Positions 7,328 to 16,442 are shown, counted from the stretch's first letter. The stretch is DNA of 64,000 nt from Halobacillus kuroshimensis DSM 18393 (GCF_000425705.1 NZ_AUDY01000013.1:1-64000), one strand, 5' to 3'. Notes: generated by a model not told the origin, from the sequence alone. Numbers and translations are program-made.

Positions 7328-8395
7328 ATGAAATTGGGCGCACGGATGATGAAGACAGGTCTGGCGGTCGGAATAGCTCTTTATTTCGGACACCTGATCG
7401 GCTTCATCTCCCCATTACTCGCTGCCATTGCTGTTGTTTTTTCCATTCAGCCTTCGATTTACCGTTCCTATCAGTCGATTATTGAACAACTGCAGGGGAA
7501 CATCATCGGGGCCATGATTGCCATCGTTGCCGTATTCACCCTCGGTAATGATCCTTTTGTCGTCGGCTTTGCGATTATCCTCGTCATCGGAGTCACATCG
7601 ACGATGAAGATGAACGAAAATACGATATCTCTTGCGGTCGTAGCAGTCATCGCTTTGATGGATGCCACCGACCAGACCTTTCTTTACTTCGCCGGCTCAC
7701 GACTCTCATCCATGATTCTCGGTATTCTGGCCGCTTTCATCGTGAATCTCGTCTTCCTGCCTCCAAGGTATGAGACACGGTTGTTCACGAAGATCGACAG
7801 TGCCACCAATGATATTCTGCAGTGGCTCCGCGTAACAACGAGACAGTTGTCGGACGAGCCCGCTTTAAAATATGAAATTACGAGGATTCAGGATGACATG
7901 CGCTGGGTAGATCACACGTACCTGCTGTATTCAGAGGAACGGACCTACTTCAAGGGCAGCCGATTTTCCAAAGGAAGGAAAATGGTGCTCTTCCGTCAGC
8001 TGATTACGACGACGAAAAAATCTTTTGATGTCCTGAAGGCCTTCTACAGGCTGGACCATAAGATCGAGCAGATTCCGGAGGATTTCCAGGATGCTGTCGT
8101 TCAGGAACTGGATAAGCTGATCAACGCCCACGAGAAACTGGTGTTGAGCTTGAAAGGAAGAATAAAACGAACGCACAAGCAGTCTCTGAGGCGGATCGAG
8201 GAACCGGATATTCCTTTATTGGTCGAGCGGCTGATGCATGTGTATGAAGAAAGCAACAATCCCGATAAGCTCGTTTTCCTTCCCCTCGCCTCCCAGCTGA
8301 TGGAATACCATTATCAGCTTGAACGGTTGAAGAGGCTGTTGAAAAGTTACCAGAACCATCATCAGGGTGACTTCATCCAGACATCAGACAAATAA
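7328..8395 (+). CDS. Aromatic-acid-exporter-like membrane protein (YgaE-like)
   Basis: 355 residues. The N-terminal 150 residues hold about five to six hydrophobic helices, including an LPPRYETRLF end typical of ArAE/FUSC-related proteins. The C-terminal 200 residues are charged and helical. The family is thought to export aromatic acids or act in envelope stress; no substrate is proven for this member. Its place between gsaB and the ABC exporter corresponds to ygaE of B. subtilis. ATG with AAGGA 10 nt upstream. Confidence 0.75.
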   Translation: MKLGARMMKTGLAVGIALYFGHLIGFISPLLAAIAVVFSIQPSIYRSYQSIIEQLQGNIIGAMIAIVAVFTLGNDPFVVGFAIILVIGVTSTMKMNENTISLAVVAVIALMDATDQTFLYFAGSRLSSMILGILAAFIVNLVFLPPRYETRLFTKIDSATNDILQWLRVTTRQLSDEPALKYEITRIQDDMRWVDHTYLLYSEERTYFKGSRFSKGRKMVLFRQLITTTKKSFDVLKAFYRLDHKIEQIPEDFQDAVVQELDKLINAHEKLVLSLKGRIKRTHKQSLRRIEEPDIPLLVERLMHVYEESNNPDKLVFLPLASQLMEYHYQLERLKRLLKSYQNHHQGDFIQTSDK

Positions 8396-8420
8396 AAAAA
8401 GCATCGCACACGCGGGCTTT

Positions 8421-8455
8421 AGACTGCCGGGAAGATTTCCGGCAGTCTTTTTTCG
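8421..8455 (+). terminator. Terminator of the YgaE-like gene
   Basis: ACTGCCGG-loop-CCGGCAGT followed by CTTTTTT. Confidence 0.88.
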
Positions 8456-8518
8456 TCAATTTCACTAAAAAAGGACATTCTCCAGCGGTTTTTAAGAGAA
8501 AATGATGTTCTTAGACAC

Positions 8519-8575
8519 ATCCATTGGGAGGTTACGCCTGCGGGTACAGCACGGACCAAGTCAGTTGAGGCCATA
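8519..8575 (+). repeat. Degenerate copy A of the dispersed intergenic repeat
   Basis: Contains ACGCCTGCGGGTACAGC and GACCAAGTCAGTTGAGGCC, recognisable fragments of the left arm and the inner arm of the repeat described at 32780-33208. Most of the right arm is missing. Confidence 0.65.
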
Positions 8576-8593
8576 CACTTTTTCTTAAAACAC

Positions 8594-8629
8594 AAAAAAG
8601 GCATCCGCACATGCGGACGCCTTTTTTTT
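8594..8629 (-). terminator. Bidirectional terminator of the ABC exporter
   Basis: GGC-TCCGCA/TGCGGA-GCC stem flanked by A and T runs, so it can work on both strands. Confidence 0.85.
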
Positions 8630-10397
8630 ACGTATGGGAAGAGGTGGCCGGCTCATCCAGCTCCTGAACCTGATAAAGATCATAATAATGACCTTTTTTC
8701 CTCATTAACTCGTGGTGGGGACCGACTTCAACGATTTCTCCGTTCTCAATGAGCACAATCCGATCCGCATGCGTGATTGTCGATAAGCGGTGGGCAACGA
8801 TGAATGTCGTCCGCGATGATGCGAGACGCTCCAGTGCCCCTTGGATGAGATGCTCACTTTCCAGATCAAGCGCACTCGTCGCTTCATCGAGCACTAACAA
8901 AGGCGGGTTTTTCAAAAAGACACGCGCAATGGCCACACGCTGCTTCTGTCCACCTGAAAGCTTCACTCCACGTTCACCGACGAGGGTATCGTAACCATTT
9001 GGAAGATCCATAATGAAGTCATGAGCATTAGCGGCTTTGGCAGCTTCAATCATTTCCTCATCTGTCGCATCAGGGTTCCCCATCCGGATATTCATCGCAA
9101 TGGATTCACTGAACAAAATGTTGTCCTGCAGCACCATCCCGATTTTATCACGGAGCGAACGAGCCTGAACCTCTCGGATATCCGTGCCATCCAACAGGAT
9201 TTTTCCTGCTGTCACGTCGTAAAACCTCGGGATCAAGCTGATCAGTGTAGACTTACCGCCTCCACTCATACCGACAAAGGCGATCGTTTCTCCTTTTTGG
9301 ATATGCAGATCGATGTCCTTCAGCACGAGTGGATCTTCTTCATCATAACGGAAGGAAACGCCCTCCAGGCGGACATCGCCCTCTACATGCTCCAGCTTCT
9401 TGGCCTCCGGCTCATCGACAATGTCATATTCCTCATCGACAAATTCAAAGACACGGTCCATGGAAGCAATCGACTGGGTCAGGACAGTGGCTGAGTTCAC
9501 AAGTCTGCGCAGCGGATTGTACACACGGTCCATGTAGCCAATGAACGCGACCATCGTACCGACCGTCAACGATCCAGTAATGACCTGATAGCCGGCAAAT
9601 GTGATGACAAGCAGCGGAGCCAGGTCTGTAATCGTGTTCGTCACGGTATACGTGTACGCATTCCAATTGGTGTGCGTAATCGCCTTATCCAGGAAGTTTT
9701 TGTTTTTCGTACCGAACTGGGCCTGCTCATGGTCTTCCAAAGCAAAGCTTCGAGTGACCGGAACACCCTGCACTCGTTCATGCAGATGCCCCTGGACTTC
9801 AGCAAGTGCCTGGGAACGATCGCGCGTCAACTGGCGGAGACGAGCGTAAAAGTATTTGACTGCAAACCCGTAAAACGGAAACAGAGCAATAGCTACAAGT
9901 GTGAGCCATGGGTCCATCGTCAGCATGATAATAACCGCAACAACAATCGTGATCATATCGAGCCAGATGTTCATTAAGCCTGTTATGACAAACGTCTTCG
10001 TCTGTTCAACGTCATGAATGACACGAGAAATGATCTCTCCTGTCTTTGTCCTGGAATAAAACCGCAGACTAAGACGCTGGATATGATCGAACAGCTTTTC
10101 ACGGATATCATAGAGGATGTGGCTCCCGATCCATTGGGCGAGATACTGGCGGATGTATTCCACCGGCGGTCTCAGGACGAGGAAAACGAAGAGCGCTCCG
10201 CCCATAAGCCAGAGCAGCTGATCCATTTTTTCCGACTGGGCCATCTGATCTGCATTAATGATGTCATCAATGACGTATTTCGTTATCAACGGCATCAGCA
10301 GCGGAATGGAGAATTTAATGATTCCAATAAGAACGGTTAAAATTATTTTTCCTTTATACGGTTTGACAAACTTCAAGTATCTCTTGATGCTGTCCAA
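8628..10397 (-). CDS. ygaD: ABC exporter, fused permease and ATPase (YgaD-like)
   Basis: 589 residues: six transmembrane helices in the first ~320 residues, then a nucleotide-binding domain with Walker [10 protein letters not shown], signature [10 protein letters not shown], Walker [13 protein letters not shown] and the switch His in VAHRLST. It is a half-transporter that would act as a homodimer; the exported substrate is unknown. The TTG start at 10397 follows AGGTGA. B. subtilis ygaD holds the same position next to ygaC. Confidence 0.9.
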   Translation of the reverse strand: MDSIKRYLKFVKPYKGKIILTVLIGIIKFSIPLLMPLITKYVIDDIINADQMAQSEKMDQLLWLMGGALFVFLVLRPPVEYIRQYLAQWIGSHILYDIREKLFDHIQRLSLRFYSRTKTGEIISRVIHDVEQTKTFVITGLMNIWLDMITIVVAVIIMLTMDPWLTLVAIALFPFYGFAVKYFYARLRQLTRDRSQALAEVQGHLHERVQGVPVTRSFALEDHEQAQFGTKNKNFLDKAITHTNWNAYTYTVTNTITDLAPLLVITFAGYQVITGSLTVGTMVAFIGYMDRVYNPLRRLVNSATVLTQSIASMDRVFEFVDEEYDIVDEPEAKKLEHVEGDVRLEGVSFRYDEEDPLVLKDIDLHIQKGETIAFVGMSGGGKSTLISLIPRFYDVTAGKILLDGTDIREVQARSLRDKIGMVLQDNILFSESIAMNIRMGNPDATDEEMIEAAKAANAHDFIMDLPNGYDTLVGERGVKLSGGQKQRVAIARVFLKNPPLLVLDEATSALDLESEHLIQGALERLASSRTTFIVAHRLSTITHADRIVLIENGEIVEVGPHHELMRKKGHYYDLYQVQELDEPATSSHT

Positions 10398-10434
10398 AAA
10401 ATCACCTGCTTTCTTTCACCTGAACAACAAGAGA

Positions 10435-10455
10435 AGCGCACTCCTTAGAAGTGCG
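10435..10455 (-). terminator. Hairpin after ntdP
   Basis: GCGCACT/AGTGCGC stem with a 7-nt loop just downstream of the ntdP stop; only a weak T-run (CTTCTCTTG). Confidence 0.5.
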
Positions 10456-10465
10456 CATCCACTCA

Positions 10466-10993
10466 TTATCTATACGTTAAATATCTTTCGTACCACTGAT
10501 CAATAAACTCCGGCGAGAAAGGCCCCTTTCTCTGCCTGATCCATCTAAGTAAAATATCTACATTGTTATACAGAATACGGTCCAGCACGTGAGGATAGTT
10601 CATTCTTCTCTTATGAACTTCATACTCGTCCTCATCTAAAATCTTGTACGTCATATCCGGAAACACCTTCACATCGAGATCATAATCGATGTACTTGATG
10701 GTTCCGTCCTCATAGATGAAGGGAGAGCTGATATTACAGTAATAGTACACGCCGTCTGTCCGAATCATCCCGATGACGTTGAACCAGTACTTGGAATGGA
10801 AGTAACAGATGGCAGGCTCTCTGGTCACCCAGCGGCGGCCGTCGCTTTCTGTGACGGTCGTCCGGTCATTGGCACCAATGATGACGTGCCTCGTTCCTTT
10901 TAATATCGTTGTACTTTCCCAAACACGGTGTAAATGCCCATTATGCTTATAGCTTTGTATTTCAATCCGCTTCCCTGCTTCCGGGCCGGGCAT
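10466..10993 (-). CDS. ntdP: Nucleoside tri-/diphosphate phosphatase NtdP (DUF402)
   Basis: 175 residues, nearly full-length similarity to B. subtilis YgaC: the HSYKHNG-like N-terminus reads [11 protein letters not shown] here, followed by [21 protein letters not shown] and WFNVIG. The Asp-rich [10 protein letters not shown] segment carries the metal-binding residues of the DUF402 fold. The family hydrolyses nucleoside di- and triphosphates. ATG after GGGGGGAT. The gene lies between the ABC exporter and sspE, as in B. subtilis. Confidence 0.9.
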   Translation of the reverse strand: MPGPEAGKRIEIQSYKHNGHLHRVWESTTILKGTRHVIIGANDRTTVTESDGRRWVTREPAICYFHSKYWFNVIGMIRTDGVYYYCNISSPFIYEDGTIKYIDYDLDVKVFPDMTYKILDEDEYEVHKRRMNYPHVLDRILYNNVDILLRWIRQRKGPFSPEFIDQWYERYLTYR

Positions 10994-11155
10994 AAGATCC
11001 CCCCTTCCCTTTCATTACCGTATCACCTTCTGTCTATTATAACGACAAACGAAAGCGAATGAAAACAATTACTCTGAAAAGTGTGCCGGACGCTCCCATC
11101 TTTTTCAGGAAAACGGGTGGAGAATTCAAGGCGGCCATTATATAGGAAGAAATAG

Positions 11156-11192
11156 AAAAAAGAGCCGCCCGCTGCCGGGACGGCTCTTTCTC
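11156..11192 (-). terminator. Terminator of sspE
   Basis: AGAGCCG/CGGCTCT stem with GC-rich loop and TTTTTT on the minus strand. Confidence 0.88.
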
Positions 11193-11248
11193 ATGGGAGA
11201 TTGCAACAGGCTAATCAAACAGCCCGGCCAACCTGCCAAAGATTCAGG

Positions 11249-11425
11249 TTACTTTTTCTTCGCCTGAGATTTTTGGTTCTGCTCGATTACGTGCTGTGCA
11301 TCTGTTTGCTGGGCAAACTCAGCGCCGTATTGGGAATTCCCTTGAGCAGCTTGTTGGTTTTGTTGTTTTACGTGATTAACATCCGTACCAGCTGCTGTTT
11401 TGTTTTGTTTCGGTTGCTTAGCCAT
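11249..11425 (-). CDS. sspE: Gamma-type small acid-soluble spore protein
   Basis: 58 residues rich in Gln, Asn, Ala and Lys with no Cys or Trp. The segment QYGAEFAQQTDAQHV is the tandem repeat and germination-protease site seen in gamma-type SASP; here there is one clear copy, so the protein is shorter than B. subtilis SspE (84 residues). It stores amino acids in the spore core for outgrowth. GGAGGTG precedes ATG by 6 nt. Confidence 0.92.
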   Translation of the reverse strand: MAKQPKQNKTAAGTDVNHVKQQNQQAAQGNSQYGAEFAQQTDAQHVIEQNQKSQAKKK

Positions 11426-11498
11426 GTGTATCACCTCCGCAAAAATTATTGTGTACAGCGAGCCTTTGTTTCATTCCTCATCGACCGAAATTTTTCAC

Positions 11499-11534
11499 AA
11501 AAAAAAGAGCGGCCCTTGATGGGACGCTCTTTTC
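11499..11534 (-). terminator. Terminator of the LysM/NlpC-P60 gene
   Basis: AAAAGAGCG...CGCTCTTTT type stem with a long T-run on the minus strand. Confidence 0.85.
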
Positions 11535-11545
11535 TGATGCTTTGA

Positions 11546-12610
11546 TTAGTTGGCAAGACGCTTCGTACCGATGTAGCGGCTTCCCCAGTAGTTGCTGGAA
11601 AGGGAGCTGATTTCCACGCCGTTCGTAGAACCTGTGTGGATGAACTTGCCGTTTCCAAGGTAGATTCCTGCGTGAGAAGCTCCAGGCTTGTAAGTTTCAA
11701 AGAAGACAATGTCTCCAACCTGGCGCTGGGAATCACTGACAGACTGCATACGGCTGTCTGCATAAATGGTAGCTACTGTACGTGGAATGCTTACGCCTTC
11801 CTGTGCGAATACGTAGTTAAGGAATCCACTGCAGTCAAAACCGGATGGTGTGCTTCCTGCCCATACATATGGTGTACCGATGTGCTTTTTAGCTTCTGCA
11901 ACCAGTCCATCTACAAATCCAGAGTTTGAACTTGAAGAACTCGTGGTAGATGTATGACTAGAGGATGAAGATGAAGAAGAAGAAGATGATGTAGACGCTT
12001 CACCACTTACTTTCAACTTCTGACCTACATAAATCGTTGTACCGGACAAGCCGTTCAGGCTCTTAAGGCTGGATACGGATGTTCCGTACTTGTATGCAAT
12101 AACAGATAGGGAATCACCACTCTGAACTGTATACGTGCTTGTTGACTTAGATGAAGAAGAGCTTGAGCTGCTGGAAGAAGTAGACTTACTGGAGTTGGAA
12201 GAACTTCCAGATAGAGAAAGCTTCTGTCCAGGATGGATAACATCACTGGAAATATTGTTCATGCTCTTCAACTTAGAAACAGACATGCCGTGGTTTACTG
12301 CAATCGCCCAAAGGGAATCACCACTTTTAACAGTGTAGGATCCACTTCCGGAATTGGAAGACGACGTTGATTTCTGTGAAGATGATGCATCTTTTTCAAC
12401 AATCAAACTCTGACCAACGTAAATCATGCTGGAATTCAGACCATTCCATGATTTGATTTCTGAAACAGATCCGTCATACTGCCTGCTTAAATCCCAGATT
12501 GTATCCCCGGATTTAACCTTGTGCAATTCATCCGCAAAAACTGAAGTTCCCATAACAGATGCCCCAAGCAAAGCTCCACTGACCGCCGTAACCAATTTTT
12601 TCTTATTCAT
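11546..12610 (-). CDS. Secreted LysM x3 + NlpC/P60 D,L-endopeptidase (LytE/LytF-like)
   Basis: 354 residues: a Sec signal peptide (1 to about 26, ending SVFADE), three LysM repeats (about 29-72, 88-131, 159-202; each with a (K/Q)SGDS/T core), Ser-rich linkers, and an NlpC/P60 domain (about 237-354) with catalytic Cys in GFDCSGF and His in SHAGIYLG and FIHTGST. It cleaves the D-Glu/meso-Dap bond in peptide stems at the cell wall. I chose ATG at 12610, 10 nt after GGGGAGAG. A triple WalR-type operator lies 160 bp upstream, which fits control by WalRK as for lytE in B. subtilis. LytE, LytF and CwlS cannot be told apart here. Confidence 0.9.
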   Translation of the reverse strand: MNKKKLVTAVSGALLGASVMGTSVFADELHKVKSGDTIWDLSRQYDGSVSEIKSWNGLNSSMIYVGQSLIVEKDASSSQKSTSSSNSGSGSYTVKSGDSLWAIAVNHGMSVSKLKSMNNISSDVIHPGQKLSLSGSSSNSSKSTSSSSSSSSSSKSTSTYTVQSGDSLSVIAYKYGTSVSSLKSLNGLSGTTIYVGQKLKVSGEASTSSSSSSSSSSSHTSTTSSSSSNSGFVDGLVAEAKKHIGTPYVWAGSTPSGFDCSGFLNYVFAQEGVSIPRTVATIYADSRMQSVSDSQRQVGDIVFFETYKPGASHAGIYLGNGKFIHTGSTNGVEISSLSSNYWGSRYIGTKRLAN

Positions 12611-12771
12611 GTATTCTTTACTCTCCCCTATGTATGAATTGTTATAATTGTGCAATCAAATAACCTAAATCCCATTATTCATAAAAGACAATTGTTTGTA
12701 AATACTCCGAAACTTCTACAAATACCAACAAAGGCAGTCGAACCCTTTGATACCAAGGTTTTCCACACTTC

Positions 12772-12799
12772 GTTACATTTACTTTACAGGTTTGTTACA
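12772..12799 (-). promoter_or_regulatory. WalR (YycF) operator, three half-sites
   Basis: On the minus strand TGTAAC-N5-TGTAAA-N5-TGTAAC: three exact fits to the WalR half-site TGTWAH at 11-bp intervals (12794-12799, 12783-12788, 12772-12777), upstream of the autolysin gene. Confidence 0.75.
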
Positions 12800-12876
12800 T
12801 GTGTATTTGTCGAATTTTGTTTGTATGAGCAGGACAATTGTACATACATTAAGGAGGAAAAGGAGGCTGTTCTTTT

Positions 12877-13101
12877 ATGTATGTTGGAAGAGATTTAGCT
12901 GGATTGACGATGGAGCCTAAACAGAATTGGGAAGAAAAAGAGCTGGGGTATTTTCATACGTCCCTGTCGCAGGCCGCTCCCTATCTGAATGCAGAAGGGG
13001 TCACCCTGCTCAGGGAAATCAACAAAGAAATAGAGCGCCGCGGCGGTCTGGAAGCAAAGGAAGCTTCCTGGACCAGCGGCACTCATACAGTTACGGACTA
13101 A
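12877..13101 (+). CDS. Small YfhS-like protein of unknown function
   Basis: 74 soluble residues, charged, starting MYVGRDLAGLTMEPK and ending with a short acidic/Thr tail. AAAAGGAGG is about 11 nt before ATG. It lies beside mutY where B. subtilis has yfhS, a gene of similar size; the assignment is from position and length, not a recognised domain. Its 3' end overlaps the convergent mutY gene by 11 bp and no terminator fits between them. Confidence 0.65.
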   Translation: MYVGRDLAGLTMEPKQNWEEKELGYFHTSLSQAAPYLNAEGVTLLREINKEIERRGGLEAKEASWTSGTHTVTD

Positions 13102-14179
13102 TATACGGATGGGCTTTTTGATGGGATACGGGAAATGGATAATCAAACATTGCTTCACGGTCGACAAACCTCGCCCGCTCATGATCGAGACGGCCGCTTT
13201 TCACTACGGCTCTGACCACATCCATTTCCCAGATCAAATGGGAAAACACATGCCGGACGTGATCCACTTTTTCCCCAAGTTCTACCTTCAGACCATATTC
13301 CCCGTACATCCAGACCGGTACGGATTCCTGATCCACATCTTCCAGTGGAACCATCGGATACTGCCACAGCGAGGCCAGAAGCCCTTCTCCAGGACGCTGT
13401 TCGATCAATACCTCACCTTGGTCATTTTCAATTAAAAGCAGCAGGTAAGGGATTTTTTTCTGTTTTTTCTTCGACGCTTTAATAGGGAGTTCGGTTTCAG
13501 CTCCTTTTTCAAAGGCGCTGCAGTGATCCTGCACCGGACAAAGCATACAGGACGGTGTCTTCGGTGTGCAGATAAGGGCACCAAGCTCCATCAGCCCCTG
13601 ATTAAAGGCGGATGGATCCTCTTTGGAGATCAAGTGCCGGACGAGTTCTTCAAACAGCTTTCTTGTGCTCTGTTTACTGATATCATCCTCTACATAAAGA
13701 ATACGGGAAAGTACCCGCATCACATTTCCATCGACAGCCGGCTCCGGTGTATCATAAGCTATACTCAAGATCGCCCCTTTCGTATAGGGGCCGACGCCTT
13801 TCAGTTTCCCAAGTTCATCCGGGTCACTCGGTACTACGCCGTCATAGGATTCGACAACTTCTCTGACAGCGTTTTGCAAATTTCGAGCACGGGAATAGTA
13901 ACCTAACCCCTCCCATGCCTTTAAAACCTCCTGCTCATCGGCTTCGGCTAAGGCTTCCGGGCTTGGGAATCTGCTCATAAAATGGTTAAAATAAGGAATA
14001 ACCGTATCAACACGGGTCTGTTGGAGCATAATTTCTGATACCCAGACTCTGTATGGATCCTGATTTTCCCGCCAGGGCAGGATTCTCTGCTCTTTTTTAA
14101 ACCAGGATATAAGATCATCTCTAAAAGCATTTACATTGGTATGATTCAATAGGAAGGGAACTCTTTCTTTCGGTTTCAC
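13091..14179 (-). CDS. mutY: Adenine DNA glycosylase MutY
   Basis: 362 residues. The helix-hairpin-helix (LKGVGPYTKGAI) is followed by the catalytic Asp in AVDGNVMRV. Catalytic Glu is in EIMLQQTRVDTV, and the iron-sulfur cluster motif C-x6-C-x2-C-x5-C is in the segment beginning CTPKTPSCMLC. A NUDIX-like C-terminal domain (from about 235) reads 8-oxoG. It removes adenine mispaired with 8-oxoguanine. GTG at 14179 follows AAAGGTG by 6 nt; a GTG at 14188 is the alternative. It is divergent from yfhP as in B. subtilis (yfhQ). Confidence 0.95.
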   Translation of the reverse strand: MKPKERVPFLLNHTNVNAFRDDLISWFKKEQRILPWRENQDPYRVWVSEIMLQQTRVDTVIPYFNHFMSRFPSPEALAEADEQEVLKAWEGLGYYSRARNLQNAVREVVESYDGVVPSDPDELGKLKGVGPYTKGAILSIAYDTPEPAVDGNVMRVLSRILYVEDDISKQSTRKLFEELVRHLISKEDPSAFNQGLMELGALICTPKTPSCMLCPVQDHCSAFEKGAETELPIKASKKKQKKIPYLLLLIENDQGEVLIEQRPGEGLLASLWQYPMVPLEDVDQESVPVWMYGEYGLKVELGEKVDHVRHVFSHLIWEMDVVRAVVKSGRLDHERARFVDREAMFDYPFPVSHQKAHPYISP

Positions 14180-14233
14180 TGGAAACACCTTTCTTATTTA
14201 ACGTTTTCGTCACCCAAAAAGGAGGTTTGTACG

Positions 14234-15235
14234 TTGGATACTGGTACTCATGTGGTCATGGGCGTCGCTCTTGGCGGTATCGCTACGCTTGACCCAGCCG
14301 TAAGCTCTGACCCGGCTTTATTCAATGCTGTCCTGATCGGCACGCTCGTCGGGTCGCAGGCACCGGACATTGACACTGTTCTGAAACTGAAAAACAATGC
14401 CGTTTACATCCGCCATCACCGTGGAATTACCCACTCCATTCCGGCGGTCCTTTTATGGGGAATCAGTATCCCCGGCATCATATACCTATTTAACCCGGAG
14501 GTCAACTTTCTGCATTTGTGGCTGTGGAGCTTTTTGGCGGTCATTCTTCACGTATTCGTAGACATCTTCAACGCCTACGGAACCCAGGCCTACCGTCCGA
14601 TTTCGAAACGCTGGGTCGCTTATGGCTTCATCAACACCTTCGACCCTTATATTTTCATTCTGCATATCGCCGGGATCGTCGCATGGAACCTTGGGGCTTC
14701 ACCCGGAATGATGTGGCTGATCATTTACGGAGTTATTGCCATTTATTACGTGAAACGGTATTTCGATAAAAGGGAACTTGTCCGCCTCATTCATGAGAAT
14801 GTGGACGGAGTGACTCAGATCGCCACCTCCCCCACCATCAAGCAGAACATATGGCGGATTGCTATTACGACTCCGGAACATTATTACGTAGGAAGAGCCG
14901 AAAACGGACATTTGAAAATTCTGGACAGATTTGTGAATAAACCGATTGATTACGATGATCCGGTTGTTCAAAAAGCATTAACCGACCAGAACATCAAAGC
15001 CTTTCTGTCCTTCTCACCCGTCTACCGCTATGAATTAAGCTACTTTGACGAGTATACAGAAGTCCGTTTCATTGATCTGCGCTACCGCTCGCGCGGACGC
15101 TATCCTTTTGTAGCTGTTGCGCAGATTGATGATGAGCACGGAGACAACTTGAAGATTCTCAATTCCTATACCGGCTGGGTGTTCACGGAAGAAAAACTGC
15201 AGAATAAACTCAGTCCGATGGAATCAAAGTCGTAA
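14234..15235 (+). CDS. yfhP: YfhP family membrane-bound metal-dependent hydrolase
   Basis: 333 residues with an N-terminal membrane domain (about five helices to residue 175) carrying His-rich loops: MDTGTHVVMG, the DIDTV segment, YIRHHRGITHS and HVFVDIFNAYGTQ. These are the metal-binding motifs of the DUF457/LexA-binding membrane hydrolase family. The C-terminal half is soluble. TTG start 8 nt after AAGGAGG. In B. subtilis yfhP is likewise divergent from mutY. The substrate is unknown. Confidence 0.85.
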   Translation: MDTGTHVVMGVALGGIATLDPAVSSDPALFNAVLIGTLVGSQAPDIDTVLKLKNNAVYIRHHRGITHSIPAVLLWGISIPGIIYLFNPEVNFLHLWLWSFLAVILHVFVDIFNAYGTQAYRPISKRWVAYGFINTFDPYIFILHIAGIVAWNLGASPGMMWLIIYGVIAIYYVKRYFDKRELVRLIHENVDGVTQIATSPTIKQNIWRIAITTPEHYYVGRAENGHLKILDRFVNKPIDYDDPVVQKALTDQNIKAFLSFSPVYRYELSYFDEYTEVRFIDLRYRSRGRYPFVAVAQIDDEHGDNLKILNSYTGWVFTEEKLQNKLSPMESKS

Positions 15236-15246
15236 TGAGAAAAAAG

Positions 15247-15268
15247 GCCTCTTTGAAGTGAGGCCACC
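15247..15268 (+). terminator. Hairpin after yfhP
   Basis: GGCCTC/GAGGCC stem 11 bp after the stop; no T-run, so probably weaker than the next hairpin. Confidence 0.45.
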
Positions 15269-15306
15269 GAAAAACTAAGGATTTGTTAACGGTAAAGTTT
15301 AAAAAA

Positions 15307-15352
15307 GCGGATGGTATGGATAAAGTATTCCATGCCATCCGCTTTTTTTATA
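15307..15352 (+). terminator. Main terminator of yfhP
   Basis: Long stem GCGGATGG(T/C)ATGGA...TCCATGCCATCCGC followed by seven T. Confidence 0.9.
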
Positions 15353-15371
15353 TTCATGAAGCTTGTCCTTC

Positions 15372-15490
15372 CTATTCCTTCATTCGTTTCACATTCGTTG
15401 TAAAAATCGCAATGGCCCCTTGAGTCGCATGACTTCGAGCCCGAAAATGAGGCAGCCCCATATCCGTGTGTTTATGTATTCTTCTCATTG
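15372..15490 (-). pseudogene. C-terminal relic of a DDE transposase
   Basis: An open frame of about 39 codons ends in TAG at 15372. Its product, with GLPHFRARSHATQGAIAIF then TTNVKRMKE at the end, has the G-x-x-x-x-R-x-R...Q-x-A...N-x-KRM pattern seen at the C-terminus of IS5/IS1182-type transposases. No start codon, ribosome site or catalytic residues remain. It sits 40 bp left of repeat copy B. Recognition is by pattern only. Confidence 0.45.
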
Positions 15491-15530
15491 TACAAGAAAA
15501 ACACTTTTTCAGATGGGACACCGTTGATTC

Positions 15531-15660
15531 CACGATGAGCGTTCGATGGTGACGCCTGCGGGAACAGCGTGAGCCGTAGATCCACTTGGTCAAGTGATCT
15601 TCTTGACCAAGTTCGATGAGCCCGTGCCCGCGGCAAACATCCATCGACAAGCGATTCGTG
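15531..15660 (+). repeat. Copy B of the dispersed intergenic repeat
   Basis: Near-complete core: left arm GCGTTCGATGGTGACGCC, inner stem CTTGGTCAAG...CTTGACCAAG, right arm GCCCGCGGCAAACATCC and end ATTCGTG. Divergence of the right end suggests an older insertion. The transposase relic at 15372-15490 is next to it. Confidence 0.85.
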
Positions 15661-15731
15661 AGAATCAACATTAACCACTTCTCTTGATAGGAAGGAGTTT
15701 TTCAGTGGCCAACTTTGAAGTGGCTCCTTTT

Positions 15732-15998
15732 TTAATGCAGATCCCCTTTTTTCTCAAGCATCTTTTTGTATTTCGAATTGGTGGCCGCGAACTCATGAAG
15801 CCTTGGTCCGTAATTTTGGATCCATTGCGTGACAATCTGCTCCGTCACTTTCTTTCCTTCGTATTCACGGCCTGCCTTCGCCCGTGTCGTTTCGAAATCC
15901 TCCCACAGAAGCTCGACCCATGTAAGGGCCTCTTCCATTGTCAGATGTTCGTTCTGCTTATATAAGGTTTCAGCCAGACGCTGATAAATTTCATTCAT
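15732..15998 (-). CDS. yfhJ: YfhJ family protein (WVELL motif)
   Basis: 88 residues, soluble and helical, containing LTWVELLWEDFETTRAK, the WVELL motif that defines the YfhJ family of Bacillales. Function unknown. It is divergent from sspK across about 107 bp, the arrangement found in B. subtilis (yfhJ beside sspK). Confidence 0.85.
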   Translation of the reverse strand: MNEIYQRLAETLYKQNEHLTMEEALTWVELLWEDFETTRAKAGREYEGKKVTEQIVTQWIQNYGPRLHEFAATNSKYKKMLEKKGDLH

Positions 15999-16105
15999 GG
16001 TACCACTCCGTCTCTGCCATAGTTTACCCTTTATTATAACACATCATAGGCAGCAGTCGGGGTATACTAAGCCTGCCTCTTCCCGGAGGCATAGGAGGGT
16101 GACGA

Positions 16106-16279
16106 ATGCGTAACAAGGCCAAAAATTTCCCAAATGTTCATATGACCCACGCACCGGATGATCAGAGTGAATACTCAAACAAGCGTCCGAACGGAACGAT
16201 CAACAATAAGCCGCAGGAACGTGCGGCCCGATCGAGACACCGTGATGTCAACGACACAGGGAGGAATTACCATGGGTAA
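16106..16279 (+). CDS. sspK: Small acid-soluble spore protein K
   Basis: 57 residues beginning MRNKAKNFPN and containing SNKRPNGTINNKPQER, the conserved SspK features. It is a minor spore-core SASP. GGAGGGTGACG precedes ATG. The last 8 bp overlap the next gene in another frame (ATGGGTAA holds both its start and this stop), so the two are probably translated together. The tail after PQER is a few residues longer than in B. subtilis, created by the overlap. Confidence 0.87.
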   Translation: MRNKAKNFPNVHMTHAPDDQSEYSNKRPNGTINNKPQERAARSRHRDVNDTGRNYHG

Positions 16280-16412
16280 GCGTAATTTCAAAGCCGCTCC
16301 GGCTTCTCATTCCCATCGAAGCTCCAAGCACATGAGCCGACGTGTCAATGGAGAAACAGAGCAGACGCAGGCGAACCAGATCACTGAAATTCAAATGAGA
16401 AAAAGAAACTAA
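16272..16412 (+). CDS. YpzG-like small protein
   Basis: 46 residues, Lys/Arg/His-rich, with RVNGETEQTQANQIT and a basic RKRN end, resembling the small YpzG family of Bacillus. GGGAGG lies 7 nt upstream, inside sspK. It is probably a spore-related basic peptide by association with sspK, but no function is known. Confidence 0.7.
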   Translation: MGKRNFKAAPASHSHRSSKHMSRRVNGETEQTQANQITEIQMRKRN

Positions 16413-16442
16413 AGAAACCAGGTACCTCATATACCCGGTTCA

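Noticed and set aside
16248-16430. A 60-codon minus-strand frame opposite the YpzG-like gene
   Set aside because: No ribosome site; it shadows the better supported plus-strand gene.
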